Shown one piece after another: positions 54,584 through 63,169 of a stretch of 64,000 nt of DNA (position 1 is its first letter; each line of letters begins with the position of its first letter). A model generated the notes under the pieces. The model did no database searches and was not told the origin of the DNA. It was given only the letters and a program-made list of their open reading frames with translations. Location of the stretch: the NCBI GenBank assembly GCA_951812805.1, contig CATOSZ010000003.1, forward strand, positions 512,557 through 576,556, given 5' to 3'. The stretch comes from an uncultured Alphaproteobacteria bacterium. Lineage in GTDB: Bacteria > Pseudomonadota > Alphaproteobacteria > GCA-2731375. A program made the translations under genes and the position numbers.

Positions 54584-55516
54584 ATGCATATCGGATACCT
54601 GCTGCCGACACGTGAACGGGTCATGCGTGGCCAGCCCGAAACGGGGCCCATCCTCGACCTGGCCGCCCGCGCCGATGGCAACGGCTACGATTCCGTATGG
54701 GTCGGCGATTCCCTGCTGGCGAAACCGCGGCACGAGCCGCTTTCCCTGCTCGCCGCCGTCGCCGGCCGGGTACCCGGCATCGGCCTCGGCACCGCGGTGC
54801 TGCTGCCGGCACTCCGCAATCCGGTGCTGCTGGCGCACCAGGCCGCGACTATCGACCGGATTTCCGAGGGCCGGCTGATCCTGGGCGTCGGTGTCGCCGG
54901 CGACGTGCCGGCGATCCGGCGCGAATTCCAGGCCGCCGGGGTGCCCTTCGAAAAGCGCGGCCCCCGGATGATGGAGCTGATCAATCTCTGCCGCGCGCTT
55001 TGGAGCGGCGAGGCGGTCGACTGGGACGGCCGCTGGCAGGTCGAGGGCGGCATCCTCGGCCCGACCCCGCATCGCGCGGGCGGCCCGCCGATCTGGGGCG
55101 GCGGCTCGGCCCCCGGTCCGCTGCGCCGGGCGGGGCGGCATCTCGACGGCTGGTTCCCGAGCGGCCCGAACGCCCAGGTCTGGGGCGAGCAATGGCAGGA
55201 GGTCCTGGGCCATGCGCGCGAGGCCGGTCGCGATCCGGGCGATCTGGCGGGCGCGATCTATCTCACCCTCTCGCTCGACGAAGACCAGGCGACGGCCGAC
55301 GGTCGGATCGACGACTATCTCCAGACCTACTACAACCAGCCCCCGGACATGCTGCGGCGGATCCAGGCCAACTACGCCGGGCCGGTCGCGGGGCTGGAAG
55401 CCTATCTCACCGAATTCGCCGAGGCCGGCGCCGACCACATGGTCTGCCGCTTCGCCGGCGACCACCACAGCCACATGGACGCGTTGAGCCTGGCCCGCCA
55501 GCGGCTCGGCTGGTAG
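54584..55516 (+). CDS. LLM-class flavin-dependent oxidoreductase
   Basis: The protein is 310 aa with the luciferase-like barrel: ADGNGYDSVWVGDSLLAKPR, GIGLGTAVLLPALRNPVLLA and ISEGRLILGVGVAGDVPAIR. The C-terminal AEAGADHMVCRFAGDHHSHM is conserved. It may use FMNH2 or F420H2 and could catalyse an oxygenation or reduction in this operon. It follows the unknown gene by 15 bp and precedes the MFS gene by 11 bp. Confidence 0.87.
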   Translation: MHIGYLLPTRERVMRGQPETGPILDLAARADGNGYDSVWVGDSLLAKPRHEPLSLLAAVAGRVPGIGLGTAVLLPALRNPVLLAHQAATIDRISEGRLILGVGVAGDVPAIRREFQAAGVPFEKRGPRMMELINLCRALWSGEAVDWDGRWQVEGGILGPTPHRAGGPPIWGGGSAPGPLRRAGRHLDGWFPSGPNAQVWGEQWQEVLGHAREAGRDPGDLAGAIYLTLSLDEDQATADGRIDDYLQTYYNQPPDMLRRIQANYAGPVAGLEAYLTEFAEAGADHMVCRFAGDHHSHMDALSLARQRLGW

Positions 55517-55527
55517 CGGCCGCGCCC

Positions 55528-56736
55528 ATGGCGCTTTCCCGCTGGCTGCACGACACGTCCCGGCGCAACGTCCTGTTGCTGGCCTCCTGCCAGGCGCTTT
55601 CCGGGTCGGGCAACACGGTGCTGATCGCCGCCGCCGCCCTGGTCGGCCAGATGCTGGCGGACGACAAATCGCTCGCCACCCTGCCGCTGGCCTTCCAGTG
55701 GACGACGACCATGCTGGTGACGATCCCGGCCTCGCACTTCATGGCCCGTTTCGGTCGCCGGCTCGGCCTCTCGCTCGGCGCCTGCGCCTCGATCACCGGC
55801 GGCGCGCTCGGCGTGGTCTCGGTGATGATCGCCAGTTTCGAGCTCTTCATCCTCGCCTGCATGTGCCAGGGCGTCGCCCAGTGCTTCATCCAGTTCTATC
55901 GTTTCGCCGCCGCCGACACGGCCGCGGAGGACTTCAAGAGCCGGGCGATCAGCCTGGTACTGGCCGGCGGCGTGGTCGCGGCGCTGCTCGGCGGGCAGCT
56001 CGCCAAGGCCTCGATCGAGCTGCTGCTGCCCTACCTCTATGCGGGCTGCTACCTGATGGTGATGCTGCTCGGCGCCTGCGTGCTGGTGATCCTGCAGGGC
56101 CTGCGCATTCCCCGCCTGACCCTGGAACAGCGTTCGACGCGCGGACGGCCGCTGCACGTCATCGCCCGCCAGCCGGTGTTCATCGTCGCCGTGCTGTCGG
56201 CCGCACTCGCCTACGCCTCGATGATCCTGGTCATGACGGCGACGCCACTCGCGATGGCCGGCTGCGGCTTCGGCTTCGCCGATACGGCGACGGTGATCCA
56301 GGCCCATATCCTCGGCATGTACCTGCCGAGCTTCATCACCGGCAATCTGATCAACCGCTTCGGCACCTTGCCGATCATCGCGCTCGGCGCGGTGCTGCTG
56401 GCGCTGGCGTTGTCGACCAATATCGCCGGTATCACCTTCGTCAATTTCTGGGTCGGTCTGCTGCTGCTCGGCTTCGGCTGGAACTTCTGTTTCGTCGGCG
56501 GCACCACCCTGCTGACCGAGGCCTATACCATCGAGGAACGGGCCAAATGCCAGGGCGTCAACGACTTCATCGTGTTCTCGACGACGGCGCTCGCCGCCTT
56601 CGGCTCGGGCGCGCTCTATGAAGGCATCGGCTGGGGGGCGGTGAACGGCGGCGCCCTGCCGGCCATGGGGTTGGTGCTGCTCGGCGTCGCCTGGATGGTG
56701 CTTTACCGTCGCCGCCGCGCGGTGGGAGAGGCTTGA
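55528..56736 (+). CDS. MFS transporter
   Basis: The protein is 402 aa with about 12 membrane helices. MFS-type loops are ASHFMARFGRRLGLSLGACA and NLINRFGTLPIIALGAVLLA. The N-terminus lacks a signal peptide. It differs from drug-export DHA1 motifs, so the cargo is open: import of the operon's substrate or export of a product. It is 1 bp upstream of the SDR gene. Confidence 0.88.
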   Translation: MALSRWLHDTSRRNVLLLASCQALSGSGNTVLIAAAALVGQMLADDKSLATLPLAFQWTTTMLVTIPASHFMARFGRRLGLSLGACASITGGALGVVSVMIASFELFILACMCQGVAQCFIQFYRFAAADTAAEDFKSRAISLVLAGGVVAALLGGQLAKASIELLLPYLYAGCYLMVMLLGACVLVILQGLRIPRLTLEQRSTRGRPLHVIARQPVFIVAVLSAALAYASMILVMTATPLAMAGCGFGFADTATVIQAHILGMYLPSFITGNLINRFGTLPIIALGAVLLALALSTNIAGITFVNFWVGLLLLGFGWNFCFVGGTTLLTEAYTIEERAKCQGVNDFIVFSTTALAAFGSGALYEGIGWGAVNGGALPAMGLVLLGVAWMVLYRRRRAVGEA

Positions 56737-56737
56737 G

Positions 56738-57496
56738 ATGGACTTGCAGTTGAACGGCAGAACCGCCCTGGTGACCGGGGCGAGCATCGGCATCGGCGTG
56801 GCGATCGCGCATGAACTGGCGGCGGAGGGTTGCCGCCTGGCGATCCTGGCCCGGCGCGAGGGCCTGTTGAACGGCGTCGCGGACGCAATCGCCGCGACCG
56901 GCGCGCCCCGCCCGCTGGTCGTCGTCGAAGACCTGACCGCGGACGGCATGGCGGCGCGCGTCGGCGCCCGCATCGAGGACGGGCTCGGCCCACTCGACAT
57001 CCTGGTTAACAACGCGGGCGGCAGCCGCCCGATGGACGGCCTCGGCACCGAAGACGAATGGTCGGAGGCCATGATGCTCAACTACATCTCCGCCCGTCGC
57101 CTGGCGCATACCTTCGTGCCGGGCATGCGACAGCGCGGCTTCGGGCGCATCGTCAACGTCACCGGCGGGGACGAGCCGGCGGGCATGAACGCGGCGGTAC
57201 CGCCGAACGGCGCCATCCATCTCTGGGCCAAAGCCCTCAGCCGCGAGGTCGGCGGCGACGGCGTCACCGTCAATTCGATCCCGCCCGGCCGCATCCACTC
57301 CGAACAGATCGACCAGCGCCTGCTGCCGACAGCGGCGGCGCAGCAGGCCTGGGTCGACGCCAACTGCCCGGCCGGCTATATCGGCGAGGCGGAAGATCTC
57401 GCCGGGCTGGTGGCCTTCCTGGCCTCGCCCCGGGCGCGCTATATCACGGGTCAGGTAATCCATGTCGACGGCGGCGCACGACGCTACGCCTTCTGA
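56738..57496 (+). CDS. SDR-family protein with altered catalytic residues
   Basis: The protein is 252 aa. The cofactor motif is TGASIGIGVAIAHEL and NNAG is LVNNAGGSRPMDG. The catalytic region departs from the classical scheme: Ser is in VNVTGGDEPAG (no SS), and the Tyr position of YxxxK reads HLWAK (NGAIHLWAKALSRE), so Tyr is His and Lys is kept. The C-terminal GQVIHVDGGARRYAF is normal. It may have a shifted mechanism, a non-catalytic role or a different substrate. It lies directly upstream of the nitrile-hydratase-like genes. Confidence 0.82.
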   Translation: MDLQLNGRTALVTGASIGIGVAIAHELAAEGCRLAILARREGLLNGVADAIAATGAPRPLVVVEDLTADGMAARVGARIEDGLGPLDILVNNAGGSRPMDGLGTEDEWSEAMMLNYISARRLAHTFVPGMRQRGFGRIVNVTGGDEPAGMNAAVPPNGAIHLWAKALSREVGGDGVTVNSIPPGRIHSEQIDQRLLPTAAAQQAWVDANCPAGYIGEAEDLAGLVAFLASPRARYITGQVIHVDGGARRYAF

Positions 57497-57507
57497 GGAG
57501 GACGGGA

Positions 57508-57837
57508 ATGACGACCAATCGGGCGATCAGCGATCTCGGCGGCCTGCCCGCGGGACCGATCGACACGCACGAACACGAAGCCACCCTGGTGGAACGGCGC
57601 ATCGACGCCATGATGATGCTGCTTCGCGCCAAGCCCCGGGCCTTCTGGGTGACCGACGAGAACCGTCGCACCATCGAAAGCCTGACGCCGGAATTCTACG
57701 AAGGCTCCGCCTACTACGAGCGTTGGGTGACGGCAATGCGGGCCCTGTTGATCGAAAAGGGCGTGCTGGACGAAGCCGAGATCGAGGCCAAGCTCGCCGA
57801 AGTGCGTGCCCGGTACGCGGCGGGAGGTGCAGCATGA
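57508..57837 (+). CDS. Nitrile hydratase beta-subunit N-terminal part (separate gene)
   Basis: The protein is 109 aa. It matches the N-terminal half of the NHase beta subunit: a DLGG-like start (RAISDLGGLPAGPIDTHEHE) and the helical segment YYERWVTAMRALLIEKGVLD, followed by an Ala-rich end. The corresponding half is a separate polypeptide in thiocyanate hydrolase and in three-subunit NHases. It overlaps the next gene by 4 bp (ATGA), so stoichiometric synthesis is expected. ATG 57508 has GAGGACGGGA upstream. Confidence 0.78.
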   Translation: MTTNRAISDLGGLPAGPIDTHEHEATLVERRIDAMMMLLRAKPRAFWVTDENRRTIESLTPEFYEGSAYYERWVTAMRALLIEKGVLDEAEIEAKLAEVRARYAAGGAA

Positions 57838-58118
57838 GCCGCTTCGCGGTCGGCCAGCGCGTCCGCGTCGCCGAGGCGCAGCCGCCGGGCCATGTCCGCA
57901 CGCCGCAATTCCTGCGCGGGCGCGACGGCGTCGTCCTGCGTCATTTCGGCGCCTTCCCCAATCCCGAACGGCTGGCCTACGGCATGGACGGCCGGCCGGC
58001 CCTCGACCTCTATCAGGTGCTGTTCACCATGGACGAGGTCTGGGCGGGCGAGGGCGCCTATGCGCCCCGCGATACGGTGACCGCGGACATCTACGAAAGC
58101 TGGCTGGAGGCGATATGA
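57834..58118 (+). CDS. Nitrile hydratase beta-subunit C-terminal part (separate gene)
   Basis: The protein is 94 aa. It matches the SH3-like barrel of the NHase beta C-terminus: FAVGQRVRVAEAQPPGHVRT, RGRDGVVLRHFGAF and YQVLFTMDEVWAGEGA. It supplies the second part of the subunit that covers the metal site of the alpha subunit. It overlaps both neighbours by ATGA junctions. The layout N-half, C-half, alpha is like scnB-scnA-scnC of thiocyanate hydrolase. Confidence 0.8.
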   Translation: MSRFAVGQRVRVAEAQPPGHVRTPQFLRGRDGVVLRHFGAFPNPERLAYGMDGRPALDLYQVLFTMDEVWAGEGAYAPRDTVTADIYESWLEAI

Positions 58119-58765
58119 GCACGCACACCCACGATCATGACCATGATCACGACCACACCACCTTCCAGCCCGACATCAAGGACCCCTCGCAGGAGTGGGA
58201 GTTCCTGGAGATCGCGCTGCGCGAGCTGCTGATCGAAAAACAGATCCTGAGCGCCCGCGAGATCGCCGACGAAATGGAGGCCTGGGAGCGGAAGTCGCCC
58301 GAGGCCGGCGCCCGGGTCGTCGCCCGCGCCTGGTGCGACGACGGGTTCCGCCAACGTCTTCTGGCGGACGCCAACTCCGCCGTCGCCGAACTCGGCGTCG
58401 AAATCGAATCGGTCGAGCTGATCGCGGTGGAGAACACGGCGGACCTGCATCACATGGTGGTCTGCACGCTCTGTTCCTGCTATCCGCGCGGCCTGCTGGG
58501 GGTCCCGCCGCTCTGGTACAAGAGCTTCGAATATCGCAGCCGCGCGGTGCGCGAGCCGCGCGCCGTCCTCGCCGAATTCGGCACGGAACTCGCCGATTCG
58601 GTCGAGGTTCGCGTGCTCGATTCGACCGCGGATTGCCGCCACCTGGTGATTCCCGCCCGGCCCGCCGGCACCGAAGGGCTGAGCGAGGACGCGCTCGCGG
58701 CGCTGGTCGGCCGGGACAGCTTGATCGGCACGGCGCTGGCCCGTGCCCCGCACGGGGAGGCGTGA
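58115..58765 (+). CDS. Nitrile hydratase / thiocyanate hydrolase-type metal subunit with His/Asp-rich N-terminus
   Basis: The protein is 216 aa. The claw-setting motif [14 protein letters not shown] is present: two backbone amides and three Cys that in the family are oxidised to sulfinate and sulfenate. Thr in CTLCSC marks the cobalt-type form. Further conserved are [20 protein letters not shown] and [11 protein letters not shown]. The N-terminus has alternating His and Asp ([14 protein letters not shown]), which could bind cobalt and replace a separate activator. The family hydrates nitriles to amides, or hydrolyses thiocyanate. The substrate is unknown; the operon context suggests an organic cyano compound. 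Confidence 0.85.
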   Translation: MSTHTHDHDHDHDHTTFQPDIKDPSQEWEFLEIALRELLIEKQILSAREIADEMEAWERKSPEAGARVVARAWCDDGFRQRLLADANSAVAELGVEIESVELIAVENTADLHHMVVCTLCSCYPRGLLGVPPLWYKSFEYRSRAVREPRAVLAEFGTELADSVEVRVLDSTADCRHLVIPARPAGTEGLSEDALAALVGRDSLIGTALARAPHGEA

Positions 58766-58770
58766 GAGCC

Positions 58771-59604
58771 ATGGCTGAACTCGAGGGGAAGGTTGCCGTC
58801 GTCACCGGCGGGGCGAGCGGGATCGGCGAAGCGACGGTTCGCCTCTTCGTCGCGGAGGGCGCGCGCGTCGTCATCGCCGACATGCAGCGCGACCGGGGCG
58901 AGGCACTGGCCGCGGAACTCGGCGCGCCCGCCACCTTCGTCGCTTGCGAAGTCCGTCAGGAAGACCAGGTGAAGGCGACGATCGATGCGGCCGTCGGCAT
59001 CTGGGGCCGGCTCGACTGTCTCTTCAACAACGCGGGCTTCGGCGGCGTGCTGGGCCCGGTCGAGGACATCCCGGCCGACGAGTTCGACATGACCTTCGAC
59101 GTGCTGGTGCGCGGCGTCTTCCTCGGCATGAAGCACGCGGTGCCGGTGATGAAGGGCCAGGGCGGCGGCTCGATCATCAATACCGGCTCGATCGCGGGCG
59201 TGGCCGCGGGGCGCGGGCCGCTGGTCTATTCCGCGGCCAAGGCCGCCGTCGTGCACCTCTCGAAAGCGGCGGCGATGGAGCTGGGCGAACATTCGATCCG
59301 CTGCAACGCCGTCTGCCCGGGCTATATCGCCACGCCGCTTGCCCTCAACACGGTCGGCCGGCCGGACAGCCTGATCGAGGAGCGGATCGACGGCTACGCC
59401 GAACGCCAGCCGATCCCCCGGGTCGGCCGGCCGGACGACATCGCCAACATGGCGCTCTATCTGGCGAGCGATCGTTCCAGCTTCGTCACCGGTCAGGCGA
59501 TCGTCGTCGATGGCGGCGCCGTCACCGGCGTCATGTGGTCGGACCAGAAACCGGTCTACAAGAGCTATCATCCGATCAAGGTCTACAACCCGGACCGGGC
59601 ATGA
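58771..59604 (+). CDS. SDR-family NAD(P)-dependent oxidoreductase
   Basis: The protein is 277 aa, slightly long because of a C-terminal extension ([18 protein letters not shown]). Classical motifs are [18 protein letters not shown] ([10 protein letters not shown]), catalytic Ser in INTGSIAG and YSAAK (YxxxK), and the C-terminal [13 protein letters not shown]. Asp in IADMQRD suggests NAD. It is 5 bp after the alpha-type subunit gene and overlaps the acyl-CoA dehydrogenase gene by 4 bp. Confidence 0.9.
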   Translation: MAELEGKVAVVTGGASGIGEATVRLFVAEGARVVIADMQRDRGEALAAELGAPATFVACEVRQEDQVKATIDAAVGIWGRLDCLFNNAGFGGVLGPVEDIPADEFDMTFDVLVRGVFLGMKHAVPVMKGQGGGSIINTGSIAGVAAGRGPLVYSAAKAAVVHLSKAAAMELGEHSIRCNAVCPGYIATPLALNTVGRPDSLIEERIDGYAERQPIPRVGRPDDIANMALYLASDRSSFVTGQAIVVDGGAVTGVMWSDQKPVYKSYHPIKVYNPDRA

Positions 59605-60668
59605 CGGACCTCGCCGCCGAGCTGGCCGCTTTCGCCCGGGCCGAGGTCGCCGGGCGCGAGGATTTGTGGCGGACGGAGAGATTTCCCGACGATCTCTGGC
59701 AGGCCTTTGCGCGGGCCGGCCTGCTCGGCCTCGGCCTGGAGGCGCGCTGGGGCGGGCGGGCGATGGAGCCCGCGGCCCTGCTGGCGGCGGCCGAGGCGCT
59801 GGTCCGCTACGGCGGCAACATCGGCGTCGCCACGACCTGGCAGGCGCACCTGCTGCAGGCCCGTTTCCTCGTCCAGCGCCACGCCAATGAAGACCAGGCG
59901 GCGGCCATCCTCCCCCGCCTGGCGGCCGGCGAGACGACGACGGCCGTCGCGATTTCGGAGCCGGGCGCCGGCGCCCATCCGAAGAAGCTCTCCACCCGGG
60001 CCAGGCGAGACGGCGAGGATTGGATCCTCGACGGTGAAAAGGCCTATGTCACCAACGGCCCACTCGCCGGCATCTTCATCGTCCTGGCGGTGAGCGCGGA
60101 GGAGGCCGGGCGCAAGCGCTTCTCCGCCTTTCTGGTACCGCGGAAAAGTGCGGGGTTGAGCCTCGTGGGCGACGGCGGTGTCGACTGGCTGCACCCCGCC
60201 GGCCATTGCGGCCTGCGGCTCGACGGCGTCCGGGTGCCGGGCGGCGCTCTCCTCGGGATCGAGGGGACCGCCTATGACGCGATCGGCCGCCCGCTGCGCG
60301 ATCACGAGGACCTGCTCGGCCTCGGCGCGCGCTTCGGCGGCATGGCGGCGGAGATCGACGCCCTGGCCGACGCCGGCGGGGAGGCCGAGGCGCTCGGCCG
60401 GCTGACGATCGCGCTCGAGGCGCTGCGCGCGCTCGCCCACCTGGCGCTCGACGCGGACGCGGAGGCGGCGGGACGCCTGCTGCTCGATATCCGCCGACGC
60501 ATGGCCGAATTCCAGCGCGAAGTGAACGATCTGCTGAACGCGGGCGATATCGACCTGACGGCGCCGCGCACGGCGCTGGTCCGCGACCTCACCAAGCTCG
60601 GCGGCGTTGCCGGCTATGTGCAGAAGCTGCGCCTCCAGCGCATCGGCGAAGGGTTGCGGCGCGCATGA
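59601..60668 (+). CDS. Acyl-CoA dehydrogenase-family protein
   Basis: The protein is 355 aa, a little short for the family. The N-terminal domain (about 1-110), the middle segment [20 protein letters not shown] and the FAD-site-like [20 protein letters not shown] are clear. The C-terminal domain is shortened and rich in Ala, and the catalytic Glu region is not obvious. It may be a divergent dehydrogenase or an acyl-CoA-type flavin monooxygenase. It is overlapped at both ends by neighbours (ATGA junctions). Confidence 0.8.
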   Translation: MTDLAAELAAFARAEVAGREDLWRTERFPDDLWQAFARAGLLGLGLEARWGGRAMEPAALLAAAEALVRYGGNIGVATTWQAHLLQARFLVQRHANEDQAAAILPRLAAGETTTAVAISEPGAGAHPKKLSTRARRDGEDWILDGEKAYVTNGPLAGIFIVLAVSAEEAGRKRFSAFLVPRKSAGLSLVGDGGVDWLHPAGHCGLRLDGVRVPGGALLGIEGTAYDAIGRPLRDHEDLLGLGARFGGMAAEIDALADAGGEAEALGRLTIALEALRALAHLALDADAEAAGRLLLDIRRRMAEFQREVNDLLNAGDIDLTAPRTALVRDLTKLGGVAGYVQKLRLQRIGEGLRRA

Positions 60669-61525
60669 GCGGCGCGGGCCGGATCGCCGTCATCGGCTCC
60701 CTCACCCGCGACGAAGTGACGGTGGCGGAGCGGCGGACCCGGCAGTTGGGCGGCGTGGTCTGGCACGCGGGTGCCATCCTCGCCAGCCTCGGCGTCGAAA
60801 CGGCGATCGCCACCTGCCTGCCGGCCGGGGCCGGGGAGGCGCGCGCCGCCCTCTCGACCCGGGGCATCGAACTGCACGACCAGGACGACGTTTCGACGAC
60901 TGACTTCCACAACGATTACGACGCGGCCGGACACCGCACGCAACGGGTCGGCCATGTCGCCCGGCCGATTCGACGGGCCGCGGTGGCGGGCGCGATCGCC
61001 GGCGCCGACATCGTCCATCTCGGCCCGCTGCATCCCGACGATATCGCGGACTCCGCCCTCGATTCCGTTCGCGCCGCGCCGGCCCGCCTGGCCCTGGACG
61101 TCCAGGGCTTCACCCGGGCGATCCGCGACGGCCGCATTGTGCCAGAACTGTCGGATCGCCTCGGCCCGCTGTTGCCGGCCTGCCATGTCGTCAAGGCGGA
61201 CCGGGGCGAAGCGGCGTTGATCGTCGGCTCGGACGACCCCGTCGTCGCCGCCGAACGCTTCGCCGAACGCTTTCCTGGGCTGGAGGTGCTGATCACTTGC
61301 TCCGTCGACGGCATCGTGCTGGCGGCCGACGGCGCGCCGCATCGCCTCGACTGCCGGCCGGTGGAAACCCTGGACCCGACCGGGGCGGGCGACGTCTTCC
61401 TCGCTGCCTATCTGCGCGCCCGGTTGCGCGGCGACCCCCCGATCGCCGCCGCCGGCTTCGCCCTCGGCACCACCGCCGCCGAACTCGCCAACCCCAGCCG
61501 CCTCGTCGAACTCGACCCGACCTAA
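60665..61525 (+). CDS. PfkB-family carbohydrate kinase
   Basis: The protein is 286 aa. The N-terminal GRIAVIGSLTRDEVTV and the second PfkB signature LDPTGAGDVFLAAYLRARLR, with the catalytic Asp, are present. The substrate-contacting DYDAAGHRTQRVG segment differs from ribokinase. It phosphorylates a sugar or nucleoside-like compound with ATP. It ends the long operon and converges with the LLM gene, whose stops overlap by 4 bp. Confidence 0.87.
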   Translation: MSGAGRIAVIGSLTRDEVTVAERRTRQLGGVVWHAGAILASLGVETAIATCLPAGAGEARAALSTRGIELHDQDDVSTTDFHNDYDAAGHRTQRVGHVARPIRRAAVAGAIAGADIVHLGPLHPDDIADSALDSVRAAPARLALDVQGFTRAIRDGRIVPELSDRLGPLLPACHVVKADRGEAALIVGSDDPVVAAERFAERFPGLEVLITCSVDGIVLAADGAPHRLDCRPVETLDPTGAGDVFLAAYLRARLRGDPPIAAAGFALGTTAAELANPSRLVELDPT

Positions 61526-62580
61526 ACCCGGGCGATGACGCGCTCGGCGAGGTCTTCGATCATCCGGTACTGGCGATCGAGGGGGGCGATGAAGTTGATG
61601 GCGTCGAGGCCTTGGGCCTCCAGGTCGCTCAGGCGTTCGACGATCTCTTCCGGCTGGCCGGCGAGACAGAAGGCGCGAATGATCTCCGGCGTGACGAAGC
61701 GGGTCTCTTCGGGATCGAGGTAAGTGTAGTGGCTTTGGTGCAGCGCCTGGTGCCGGGTGCGGGCGTCGCGCGCGGCGTGAAAGGCCAGGTAGTCGTGCCA
61801 GATCGGCTTCACATAGTCGGGCGGCTCCCCGCCGTTCTCCCGGATCCGGTCGACCAGGAAATGCACGTTGGCCATGACGGCGGAGCCGCACGCGGCGACG
61901 ATGCGCTCCGTTTCGAGCGTTTCACCCGGCTGCAACAACAGCAGATTAACGAGCGCGGTGACCTGAAAGTCGGCAAGGTCGCGCCCGGCCCGCGCCGCAC
62001 CCCGGCGCACGTTGGCCAGCGCCTCGGGGATGGTGCCGCCGCGCGGGATCCCGGTGATCAGGCCGTCGCCGAGTTCGCCGGCAAGCGCCTGGGCCCGCGG
62101 GCCGAAGCCGCCGATATGCAGCGGTATCTCGGCCTCGAGATCGAGATAGCCGAGGTCCGGGTTCTGGAAGCGGATCGGCTGGCGCTCGCCGTCCAACTCG
62201 TACTCGACCTCCTCACCCCGCAGAAGGGCGCGGACGACGCGGATGTATTCGGCGAATTCGGCGACCCGGGCCGGCCGACCGCCGAGCGTGCGCATCGCCG
62301 TGTTGCCGGTGCCGAGGCCCATGAAGACCCGACCGGGCGCCAGCCGATTGATGGTGGCGATCCCGTTCGCCGCCACCGGCGCCAGCCGCAAGCCCGGCAC
62401 GGCGACCCCGGTGCCGAGGCGAATGCGCCGGGTCGCCTGCGCCGCCAGCGCCAGAACCGCCCAGGGGTTGGAGCGCAGCATCGGGCTGTCGGTCACCCAG
62501 CAGAAGTCGTAGCCGAGGTTTTCCGCGTGGGTGATCAGGCCGATTTCATCGATCTTGCTGGTGGTGATGCCGAACTTCAT
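61522..62580 (-). CDS. LLM-class flavin-dependent oxidoreductase
   Basis: The protein is 352 aa from ATG 62580, where MKFGITTSKIDEIGLITHAE begins; the frame is open further upstream but without family sequence. The barrel shows ENLGYDFCWVTDSPMLRSNP, TRRIRLGTGVAVPGLRLAPV and APGRVFMGLGTGNTAMRTLG. The C-terminal RAFCLAGQPEEIVERLSDLE is typical. It is the third LLM flavoprotein in 15 kb. Confidence 0.87.
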   Translation of the reverse strand: MKFGITTSKIDEIGLITHAENLGYDFCWVTDSPMLRSNPWAVLALAAQATRRIRLGTGVAVPGLRLAPVAANGIATINRLAPGRVFMGLGTGNTAMRTLGGRPARVAEFAEYIRVVRALLRGEEVEYELDGERQPIRFQNPDLGYLDLEAEIPLHIGGFGPRAQALAGELGDGLITGIPRGGTIPEALANVRRGAARAGRDLADFQVTALVNLLLLQPGETLETERIVAACGSAVMANVHFLVDRIRENGGEPPDYVKPIWHDYLAFHAARDARTRHQALHQSHYTYLDPEETRFVTPEIIRAFCLAGQPEEIVERLSDLEAQGLDAINFIAPLDRQYRMIEDLAERVIARV

Positions 62581-62722
62581 GGGCGGCCGTCCCCTTCCCC
62601 CATCCCCTTCTCGTCGGGCCATCCTACCCCGTCCGCGCCCTTGATGTTTTCCGCCGCCGGAGAAACAATGGCCGCCCGCCGCGCCGGATCCACCGGCCCG
62701 GCCCCACACATGGGAGTTTTCG

Positions 62723-63169
62723 ATGGCGCTGTTGAACGTCTCGGATCCGGCCCCCGATTTCCAGGTCGCCAACCAGGACGGCGACGCCGTCTCTTTGGCG
62801 AGCCTGCGCGGGCGCAACGTGATCCTCTGGTGGTATCCCAAGGCCGACACCCCCGGGTGAACCCGCGAAGGTGAGGGGTTCCGTGATCGAACCCCCGAAT
62901 TCGAGGCCAAGAATACCGTGATCGTCGGCATCAGCTGCGACACACCCGCCGAGAACAAGCACTTCCGTGACAAGTTCTCATTCCCCTTCGATCTCCTGTG
63001 CGACGTCGACAAGTCCGTCAGCCTGGCCTACGGCGCCGTCGACAGCGCGGAGGCGTCACATCCCTCGCGGATCAGCTACCTGATCGACGCCGACGGCAAG
63101 GTCGCCAAGGTGTACAGCAAGGTGGTGCCGGCCGAACATCCGGGCGAGGTTCTCGCCGACCTCGGCTGA
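62723..63169 (+). CDS. Probable selenocysteine-containing peroxiredoxin (BCP/AhpC-TSA fold)
   Basis: The frame encodes 148 residues from ATG 62723 (site GGGAG 6-7 nt upstream) with one internal TGA at codon 46 (62858-62860). The flanking sequence is YPKADTPG-[TGA]-TREGEGFRD, where ordinary peroxiredoxins have the peroxidatic Cys in PGCT. The rest is a complete thioredoxin-like fold: VIVGISCDTPAENKHFRDKF, FPFDLLCDVDKSVSLAYGAV and VYSKVVPAEHPGEVLADL. A 7-bp stem-loop starts 14 nt after the TGA. Reading TGA as selenocysteine gives an enzyme reducing hydroperoxides with higher reactivity. A nonsense mutation is possible but would have to hit exactly this codon. selA, selB, selC and selD are not in the window. 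Confidence 0.8.
62875..62895 (+). promoter_or_regulatory. Candidate bacterial SECIS element
   Basis: GGGGTTC (62875-62881) pairs with GAACCCC (62889-62895) around the 7-nt loop CGTGATC, which contains G residues. The apical loop begins 21 nt after the TGA, within the range described for bacterial SECIS. It lies inside the coding frame, as required. Confidence 0.65.

Noticed and set aside
57508-58118. A frameshifted single nitrile hydratase beta gene
   Set aside because: Both genes have proper starts and stops joined by ATGA, and the split matches known three-subunit enzymes.
62723-62860. Peroxiredoxin as a simple nonsense pseudogene
   Set aside because: The TGA replaces exactly the catalytic Cys, the remainder is undamaged and a SECIS-like stem follows; selenoprotein is the better explanation, though not proven.
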